From positions 10,832,592-10,896,591 of the forward strand of contig BSYO01000019.1 in assembly GCA_033239525.1 (NCBI GenBank): a stretch of 64,000 nucleotides of DNA, written 5' to 3'. The notes beneath the pieces are model-generated. The model was not told the DNA's origin, searched no databases, and saw only the letters and a list, made by a program, of their open reading frames with translations. Origin of the DNA: Nepenthes gracilis. Taxonomy: Eukaryota; Streptophyta; Magnoliopsida; Caryophyllales; Nepenthaceae. Shown here piece after piece: positions 56,514 through 64,000 of the stretch (its first letter is position 1; each line of letters opens with the position of its first letter). The position numbers and the translations under genes were made by a program.

Positions 56514-57442
56514 TGATGGAGATGCCAGTAGCAGACGGGCCCAAAAGGAGCAACTAGCCCAAGAGCAACAGTGGCTCATGTGCACCTAGGACGATCACCG
56601 CTTTCGCTAACCGAAGAAGCAATAAATAGACCGGCTAAGGCCTAGGATAAATGCAGCACATGTCAAAATCAGCCCACATGTGCTACCCAAGCCTTAATGG
56701 TCATCTGTTATGATTTTTCGCATTTCTGAGAAAGTTAATCTCTACTGTAACGGTGACCTTCCAAAATCAGAACGCATCCCATAAGGAAGGCGTATAAATT
56801 GGCGCACAATCTACAGAGGAAACCCTAACAATTATTATGCACAGAAAGAAAGGGATCTACTTTCTTGACCGTTGCAGCCAATAATGGCGCTCACATCCGC
56901 ACAGGAAAAGCAACGATCCTCACAAAAAGCGGGCATCCCGCTTCACTATGCAAGGAAAGCAGTGGAGGACCATGGCTATAAAAGGTCATGATTATTCACT
57001 CCATTGACATGCTTTCTTTTGTCTGCTAAATGCCCTGTAGCAAACAAAAACTCACAGAAGTTCTCTACACCCTCAAAGCTTTCAAACACTCACTCCTTTT
57101 CTCTTAGCTACTGGTTCCTTACGAATCGAGTACTGAGGAAAAATTGTTTTCTACAAGCATCTTTAACCCAAGACACTCTCTCTACAAATGTTCCTCCCAC
57201 CAACGTTCCTAAATACTTCCCAAGCATTCATCTTTGCATTTACTACATCTTTGCTTCTCGTCATCAGAACGCTCATTATTGACTTGAGCGTCGGAGTATT
57301 TTCGGTGAGACCAAACCTCGCCATCACCTGACCTGTTATTTTAAATTGTGGTGTGTAGAATCCCAAACACGGTGAACGAAGACCAGAATTCGATAAACAA
57401 CTTAACCTGAACCCATTTGAAATTTAGATCTACGACGCATCA
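56514..57442 (+). repeat. 5' LTR of the second Tat element (left end approximate)
   Basis: The right end is firm (...GCATCA before TTGGCGCC). TATA-like GGCTATAAAAGG lies near 56973 and TTGAGCGTCGG at 57283. The left end is placed at TGATGGAGATG because relatives start TGATG. Confidence 0.55.
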
Positions 57443-57460
57443 TTGGCGCCGTCTATGGAA
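57443..57460 (+). promoter_or_regulatory. Tat primer-binding site
   Basis: TTGGCGCCGTCTATGG directly after the LTR, the best preserved of the three Tat copies here. Confidence 0.8.
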
Positions 57461-57514
57461 ACACTGACTAAAAGTCGACCAATTTCATCCTTCAAACCAA
57501 CATCATTCAGCAAA

Positions 57515-59160
57515 ATGGTAAACACCAGGGCTCAAGCTAGCGTTCCCGCTACAGAGGCTGCCTTCCCCGACTACGACCACTTAGCTGGTAGTCAGGTTGT
57601 CTCATTTTTCTTGAACCTGGAGGAGCAGATGAACATGTCCCAAATGCTCCAAATGCTCTACATTCGCCAAGGCAAGAAGAAGTAGCGGGCCTAATCCCCC
57701 TTGCTCCCATTTTGGCCTCCAGGCAAGGAGGCTAGAGGAAGAAGAGGCCAACCAAGAAGACTCCGATGTCGGGCAACTCTCACGCTTTGGCGGCCTCCAA
57801 TGCCCAGAGTCGTTCAAGGCTTGAAGGGCGCCTAAGCTGCGAGACTCCAGATGAGAGTCTCGAGAGAAGAAAATCCCGGTACTCCCGAGACGAGCAAAGG
57901 CCTCAAGCATAGGAGGGAGCCTCCCGGAACAACTGATCTGCAAACAGTAGTAGCCGACTGACAAAGCATTGCATAGTAGAAAGAACAAAGTTGAGGACTT
58001 ACCTCAATTCCAAGAGATCAGGAAACTCCTCCCGAGTGGAGGAAAAGGTCAACAAGATCTGAAACCGCGTATTTAAGGACGACGATGAGCACGCCAATCT
58101 AGAGAGATCTCCTTTCACCGCGAAGATCTTAGCTTGACCAATGCCGGCCAAGTTCAAGATGCTGACCTTTGATTCCTATGAAGGGAGCGCTGATCCGACG
58201 GATCACTTGGATAACTTCCGCACCCATCTAAGTTTTTAGAGCCTGGAGGAGGCGGCAATGTGCCGATATTTCTTCCTCACTTTGAAGGGAGCGCCCGGAT
58301 TTGATTCTATCGACTTCCTTTAAACTCGATCCGGAGTTTTTGGGATCTCATCGATCTCTTTCTGGCCCAATATGTTTTGAATTGCCAAGAAGAGAAACAG
58401 CCGTGGTACCTTTCCCACATCAAGTAGAGGTAGGACGAGAACCCACGAAAGTTCTTGGAGCGATATGTGGCGGAAGTTAGAAGAATCCCCAAGCTCATCA
58501 AAGAGATGAAGTTTGGAAGCTTCATCTCTGTGTTAGGGTCGAGCGACTTCTTGAAACACCTAACCTACAAAAATCCGCAGATATTTTGGGAAGCGGAGCC
58601 ATCACCCGGGCGTACATGGCCGCTGAAGAGGATAACGAGGCAAAATGTCCATAGAGGACCGACCAACCTCGCTCTTTCCCGGCTGAAGGAAAGAGGAAGA
58701 ACGACGGTGGCAACAATCCCCGCCGATAGCAATTCAGGACCAAAGCACTGGACTGGAAGGAGTATAGGCCTATCAACCTAACTCCGTTGAACGACACACG
58801 AGTCAACGTCCTCATGCAGATTCGTGGTAAAAAGTTCATTAAGTGGCCAAAGTCACTAAAGAACACGGAGGAAGAAGATCCAACAAAATACTATGATTTT
58901 CATCGATCTCTAGGGCACACCACGAAGGAGTGCAAGATGCTCCAGCGGGAGATGTAGAGTTGATCCAAAGGGGCTACCTCACTAGGTTCCTGAGGAACTC
59001 TGGGCAGAGTTCCAGCGTTTTAGGCTATAGAGGATCCAATCAGCCCCAGTCACGCAACCGGGCAGCAGCTGGAGTGGTCAACATGGTGACCACCCGGCCG
59101 CCTAAGACCCACCAAGTAGATCATAAGGGGAGGCAAGCTAGATGCAAGAAGTAAAGGATG
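57515..59160 (+). pseudogene. Tat gag remnant
   Basis: Starts MVNTRAQASVPATEA. The capsid-like block near 58150-58300 reads FKMLTFDSYEGSADPTDHLD and then FFLTLKGAP. The nucleocapsid region at 58870-58955 reads KYYDFHRSLGHTTKECKMLQREM. Several stops and shifts. Confidence 0.82.
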
Positions 59161-59690
59161 GAGAAAAATGTCATTAGTTTTAGCAGTAACGACATGACAC
59201 ATATAATTTTTTCACATATTGATCTCTCATTGTATCTACACTCGTTTCAAACGGTACTATGGACTACCAACTAAAATGAGTCTTCATAGGTAATGGAAGT
59301 TCCAAGGATTTGTTTTACCTCGATGTGTTCTTTAAACTAATACTCAAAATGAATCAATTAAAACCGGACGAATGACCACTGTATAGCCTAGATAACAAAC
59401 TAGTAGCCGTCCAAGGGATGATACAGTTAAAAGTCATCATGGGCATGTACCCTAGGACAGCGAGTCGCACACTCACTTTCCTGATTGTTGACCTGCTCTC
59501 TGAATACAACGTTATCCTAGGCCGACCGTGTCTAGCGGCGTTTGGAGCCATCACCTCAATATTGCACTTGAAAATAGAACTTCCAACAGCATGCGATATT
59601 GGTGAAATGTTGGGAGACCAAGTGATTGAATGGACTTTCTACATGTCACAGATAGCCCCGGCGGTAGCGAGCGGCCTACAAGAGAGTTGG
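59161..59690 (+). pseudogene. Tat protease-region remnant
   Basis: 59400-59610 reads LKVIMGMYPRTASRTLTFLI, YNVILGRPCLAAFGAI and LHLKIELPT, the block just after protease in Tat pol. Interrupted by the next element. Confidence 0.75.
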
Positions 59691-60559
59691 TGTGACGGAA
59701 CAGATTTTTTTTTGCATTCCATCAACGATCTTCTGGAACTGACACCAAGTTTCGGTGGTCTGGTCTGAGCCTATGGTGCTTTCAAATCACAGGATCGCAG
59801 ATACCATCTAAAACTCATACATTGTAGTCATCAACATATAGCGGAAGTCAACCTAATATCCTGCTGAAGCATTCATATTCATTCCCATAAAAGTTCATTC
59901 CTGAATACATATAGCCATGAACGTCTAATCACAAAAGTTTATCAATTTTAACAGATCATTACATTAATTGCTTCTTCATGGCAGTTATCCAAAAGGTGTG
60001 CTTCTGAATCCTTACAAATCCTTCAGATAGGCTCTAGTCACTCCGTCTCGTCAGGCACGAGTTCTAAATTTTCATTTGAGGGGAGGAAATAGAAAGCAGT
60101 GAGTCAGATCTCAACAAGGTACATGTAAATTTTTCATAAAACGTTTGTGCTGTCAACAGTTACAGATACATATACCAGATCTCATTCGGTTGGAATCTTG
60201 TAGAACATTAGAACGATTAATGCAGGTAACCATGCAACATAAGTATCATACGGTAGCGATTGGCCGGACTATACAAAAGTTAATTAGAAAGCCAGAACAG
60301 TTAATATTAGAGCATAAAACAAGGCCGGTCACGATATAGATATCTTCTTTTATTTATTACTTAACGGAAGGGGGCTTTAATCGAGGACAGATTGTGTACA
60401 TCTTCTCACAATCACGGTAATACCTTCTTGTACAAAGTCCCGAGGACGGCTCTTACTTTCGTTATCATCGATTATCACCATAAGGTCCTAAGGCATGCCG
60501 GAGAACCTTATCTCTCAATGGTAAGGTCCGAACTTATTTGTCTTATCATAAAGCCAGTT

Positions 60560-61190
60560 CACATTTTCTTTGTTCATTCCGGACGGCCATATCACAAACC
60601 GGTTTCAAATTTATGTTTCTAGGCCGGTTTCAAATCATAATTTTCATACGTCACTTGGCAAGCCGGTTTCAAAATTATAATATAAATGCCAGTTTCAATC
60701 ATAATACAAGGCCGGTTTCAGTTATAATACAAGGTCGGTTTTAAAATTACAATGTAAAGGCCGGTTTCAAAATTGCGATACAAGGCCGGTCTCAAAATTT
60801 ACAATGCAAATGTCAGTTTTAAAATTTACAATATAAATACCGGTTTCAATTATAATACGATGCCGGTTTCAAAATCACAAGGCAAATGACGGTTTCAAAT
60901 TTACAATACAAATGCCGGTTTCAATTATAATACAAGGCCGATTTTAATTATTTTTGGCTAGTTTCGAGATTATAAATACAAGGCCGATTTCAATTATTCT
61001 TGGCCGGTTTCAAATTAATGTGCAAGGCCGGTTTCAAACTGATATGCAAGGCCGATTTCAATATTTTCTTAAGCCAGTTCAAATCAAGGCCGATTTCAAA
61101 TTTTCGATACAAATGCCGGTTTCAATTATAATACAAGGCCGGTTTCAATTATAATATAAGGCCGGTTTTAAATTTGGGTAATGTAAGTGA
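60560..61190. repeat. CCGGTTTCAA minisatellite in the Tekay LTR
   Basis: About 24 imperfect units of roughly 20-30 bp built on AAGGCCGGTTTCAATTATAATA, on the plus strand. It lies downstream of the LTR TATA box in element sense, so in the transcribed part. The sister LTR has only a few such units near 20060-20130. Confidence 0.9.
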
Positions 61191-61650
61191 CATACAAACC
61201 GGTCTACTTTTTTATTTTCATGTACTCCGGTTTAAATATGAGTTTAGCAGAAAGCAGAGGATAGAAGGCATAAAGTAGGAATTCAAACCAGAATACAGCT
61301 TATCAAACAGTAATTAAAACGGCTTGCATTTAACCTAAATCGGAAGGAAAAACTGGTAATTTTTAAAGCTGGAACATTGGGGACGGAAGTATATTTGCAA
61401 AGCATGAACTTTAAAAACTGGGCACACTTGCAACGAACATAAAAAGAATGATCGTTCGAAGTATACTTGTAATATTCTGAAGTTAAAAATAGAGTGTACA
61501 CTTGCATTAAACTATGAACTTAAAAGCACGGGGTACACTTGCCTGACAGTCGTCCGCCCACCCCTGCAGACTTGATGTTTTCTCTCATTCTCTACTCCTT
61601 TACTGTTTCTTTTTGCTGGGGCTCCTACTTGCTTCCCCTATCAAAGCTGA

Positions 61651-61660
61651 GTATATATAG
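61651..61660 (-). promoter_or_regulatory. TATA box of the Tekay LTR
   Basis: CTATATATAC on the minus strand, about 540 bp from the LTR start, preceded by CCCCTCCT. Confidence 0.65.
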
Positions 61661-62196
61661 AGGAGGGGTTAGGTGGAATAAGTGGAGGTAAGCTACCTAC
61701 TTGGTACTTCTTCTCAAAGGTTAGGTGAGAGTAAGTAGTCTAAGTTACTTACTTTGGTACTTCTTCTCAGACGGTCAACGGGGTGGTTTACTTCATTTAA
61801 TTAGGATCTAGTTGTGTTCTAACTAATTAGTAAAGTTGGTCCTTGTCTTTAGTTGCCCTTAATTTATTCCGGTCAACTCTTTGGTCAGTGCTCAAAGTCG
61901 GCCATCGTTTCACTTCTTTTATTCAAGATCGGTCAACCTTTCTCAAGGCTGGTCAACTCTTTGGTCGTCAACATTATGACGCTAGTCAACATCACAAAAG
62001 CAGATCAACATTCTAAAAGCCGATCAACCTTACAAATTTCGGTCAATATTTTCTTATCATCTATTCCGGACTTCAAGCAGTTTGGTCTTCTGAGGCGCAA
62101 GCTACTCCGATTTTAAGTGGCATAAGGCCACTCCAGATCTCATTACACTTTTGGTTTTAATATTTTATTTTCTTTTTTTGATTTCGGGATCTCACA

Positions 62197-62215
62197 ATTC
62201 TCCCCTAAAAAAAAA
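62197..62215 (-). promoter_or_regulatory. polypurine tract of the Tekay element
   Basis: The minus strand reads an A run, then GGGGAGAAT, directly before TGTGAGATCCC. This is the canonical junction of internal region and 3' LTR in this lineage. Confidence 0.85.
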
Positions 62216-62249
62216 ATTCGTCCTCAAAATTTAGATGGGGTTACATACC

Positions 62250-63290
62250 TTAAACTAACGAGTGAGGATGCTTGCTTCGGATTTCTTCTTCTCGTTCCCA
62301 GGTAGCTTCTTCAGATGAGTGATTTTTCCATAGCACATTTACTAGAGGAACCGTCTTCGTACACAGACTTTGCTCCTTTCGGTTGAGAATTTGTAGTGGC
62401 TCCTCGACATAGGATAGATCTTTATTGATTTCCAAGGGTTCGAGTTCAATCACGTGAGTAGGGTCATAAACATACTTCCGAAGTATGGATACATGGAACA
62501 CGTCATGCACTTTCGTCAAACTTGGTGGTAGTGCTAATTTGTATGCCACTTCTCCGATCTTTTCTAAAATCTTAAAAGGGCCAACAAATCGTGGGTTTAA
62601 TTTTCCTTTCACTCCAAACTGTGACGTTCCTTTGGAAGGTGTGACCTTCACAAAGACGAAATATCCTATCTCAAAGCTTAATTCTTTCCTCCTTCTATCC
62701 GCATAACTTTTCTGTCTGCTTTGAGCAACCCTCAAGTTACCATGGATCAGTTCGATTTTCTCAACTATTTCTTTTACAATTTCGGGACCCAAAATCTTTT
62801 TATCTCCGGTCTCCTCCCAGTTAATTGGCGACCTACACTTTCTTCCATAGAGAGCATCGAAGAGTGTCATACTGATACTAGCCTAATAACTGTTATTATA
62901 AGCAAACTCTACCAGCACTAGGTAAGTATCCCAAGTTCCTTTCATCTCCAATACAGAAGCCCTCAACATATCCTCAAGAATCTGGATAGTACGCTCAGAC
63001 TGGCCATCTGTTTGGGGGTGGTAAGCAGTATTGAATTTCAATTCAGTTCCCATTTCCTTATGCAAACTTTTCCAAAATCTAAAGACAAAATGAGGGTCTC
63101 TATCAGATACAATGGAGGCAGGAATTCCATGTAGTCTTACGATCTCGCTCACATATAGCATAGTCAATCTATCACGTGAATACGTTGTTCTGATTGTCAA
63201 GAAGTGGTCCGACTTTGTCAGTTGGTCAACTATGACCCAAAGGACGTTGTGATTTTTTGGGGTCCTTAGCAGACCTGATACGAAATCCAT
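62250..63290 (-). pseudogene. Tekay integrase core, C-terminal region and chromodomain (one in-frame stop)
   Basis: MDFVSGL supplies the first catalytic Asp, VSDRDPHF the second and GQSERTIQ the Glu (DDE triad intact). After AYNNSY a TAG replaces the usual Gln codon at 62883-62885. The same frame continues with FDALYGRKCRSP, VFVKVTPSKG, the GPF..LEKIGEVAYKL module, HDVFHVSILRKY, and the chromodomain end VNVLWKNHSSEEATWE, stopping at 62250. A downstream start at MTLFDALYGR is only the frame after the stop. Confidence 0.88.
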
Positions 63291-64000
63291 AGCGATATCT
63301 TCCCATTTTCAGCTAGGGATCGGTATCGGTTGTAACAACCCGGATGATTTTCTCCTTTCGGCTTTCAATTGTTGACATACGAGGCATTTCTCCACATAGG
63401 CCATGATGTCTCTCTTCATGTTCCTTCACTAGAACGTTTTCTTTAAGTCTTGATACATTTTATTTGTTTCGGGATGAATGGTATATCTAGATCGATGGGC
63501 TTCTTTTGGAATCTTCTCCTTCAACTCCTTATCGTCTGGCACGCATAATCAATCTCTAAATCTCAATACTCCGTCCAATCAGACAATGAAATCAACTCGG
63601 GATTCCTTACTCAAGTCACTTGCAATTTTTATAAGGAATAGGTCATTGACTTGCTTCTCCTTGATTTCACCAACAATATCCGCTTGAATTTGAAGATAGG
63701 ATAGGAGCATCCTATTACCCTTAGCAAATCGCTGGACATTACATTGCTTTAGATAGTCTAACAATTCCATCTATTTGATTTGCATTTGAGCCACAAATCT
63801 TGGCCGTCGACTTAAAGTATCCGCAACCACATTAGTTTTTCCAGGCTTATATTGTATCTCACAGTTGTAGTCCTTTAAGAAGTCGAGCCACCTCATTTGC
63901 CTCATGTTAAGCTCTTTTTGGGAAAATAAATACTTCAAGCTTTTGTGATCGGAATACAATAGAAACTTTTCACCGTACAGGTAATGTCTCCAAATTTTTA
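63291..64000 (-). pseudogene. Tekay RNase H end and integrase zinc-binding region
   Basis: Same frame as the integrase. 63771-63959 reads [49 protein letters not shown] (end of RNase H). Then, across several single stops, it reads HPETNKMYQDLKK and CLVCQQLKAERR of the zinc-binding domain. The RNase H start is beyond the edge. Confidence 0.82.

Larger units (their letters stand above)
56514..59690 (+). mobile_element. second Tat-lineage element, 5' part, interrupted at 59691
   Basis: 5' LTR, TTGGCGCCGTCTATGG primer site, gag, zinc region and protease region in plus-strand order. It breaks at 59690, where a Tekay-like LTR begins. RT and the rest must lie right of the window if they survive. 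Frames are disrupted by stops. Confidence 0.8.
59691..62196 (-). repeat. 3' LTR of the Tekay element
   Basis: Plus-strand ends are TGTGACGGAACAG plus a T run, and GGGATCTCACA. Length 2506 bp against 2536 bp for the solo LTR at 18879. The left flank GTTGG (59686-59690) is the presumed target site. Confidence 0.85.
59691..64000 (-). mobile_element. Tekay-lineage Ty3/gypsy chromovirus, 3' part
   Basis: On the minus strand RNase H, integrase and chromodomain are followed by a polypurine tract and a 2.5-kb 3' LTR. The element inserted into the second Tat copy and continues past the right edge. Its LTR is a sister of the solo LTR at 18879-21414. It is one of the best preserved elements in the window: pol domains lie in one frame broken mainly by in-frame stops. 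Confidence 0.9.

Noticed and set aside
60560..61190. CRISPR-like array of short repeats
   Set aside because: Units are imperfect, variable in length and have no conserved-repeat/unique-spacer structure; it is an LTR minisatellite in a plant genome.
1..64000. tRNA, rRNA or small RNA genes
   Set aside because: No cloverleaf, rRNA or snRNA sequence was recognised by eye; the tRNA-like strings found are retrotransposon primer sites.

Overview
The window is plant nuclear DNA, almost certainly from an angiosperm. It carries pieces of two conserved eukaryotic genes with many introns, buried in nested LTR retrotransposons of typical plant lineages (Ty3/gypsy Tat, Tekay-like and Reina-like chromoviruses, a Ty1/copia solo LTR and a TRIM). 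I cannot name the species from sequence alone. There are no bacterial, viral-genome or organellar features. Many ORFs in the window are chance frames in AT-rich or microsatellite DNA, and several start at non-ATG codons.

Host genes. (1) A minus-strand exportin-7/RanBP16-like gene has its core promoter at about 12.69 kb, a 5'UTR intron, and seven coding exons between 9529 and 2439. These encode the first ~304 residues; the rest lies beyond the left edge. (2) A minus-strand SYP5-type Qc-SNARE (SYP51/SYP52 family) is complete. Five coding exons between 55134 and 44519 give 231 residues, with a 5'UTR exon near 56.2 kb. Its first coding intron is 7.6 kb because a 7-kb retrotransposon sits in it. 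One intron needs a GC donor, and the SNARE zero-layer Gln is read as His. (3) An orphan terminal-exon-like ORF (39043-39247, minus) looks protein-coding, but I do not recognise it.

Layout. 1-650: decayed LINE reverse transcriptase. 2.4-12.7 kb: exportin gene, with a deleted chromovirus (TSD GGCAT) in one intron. About 12.8-24.3 kb: plus-strand Tat element, split by a solo LTR (17050-21563) that is itself split by a second solo LTR (18879-21414). 24.3-26.6 kb: LTR-like DNA. 27.7-37.1 kb: minus-strand, internally deleted Tat element with an antisense extra ORF. Its 5' LTR is cut in three by a 3.8-kb solo LTR (TSD AACCT) and a 406-bp TRIM. 37.3-38.7 kb: solo LTR with a GC-rich tandem array (TSD AAGGG). 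40.5-41.2 kb: copia solo LTR (TSD GTGGG). 42.2-43.5 kb: diverged relative of the 3.8-kb LTR. 44.5-56.4 kb: SNARE gene, with a TSD-flanked Ty3 element (AATAG) in its intron holding two further solo LTRs in opposite orientations. 56.5-59.7 kb: second plus-strand Tat element. From 59691 a minus-strand Tekay element interrupts it and runs off the right edge.

The host genes are ordinary endomembrane and nuclear-transport housekeeping genes and form no operon-like unit. The interest lies in the insertion stratigraphy, the solo-LTR excess, promoters abutting Tat LTRs, LTR-internal tandem arrays and the unusual SNARE features. I saw no convincing undescribed biological system.
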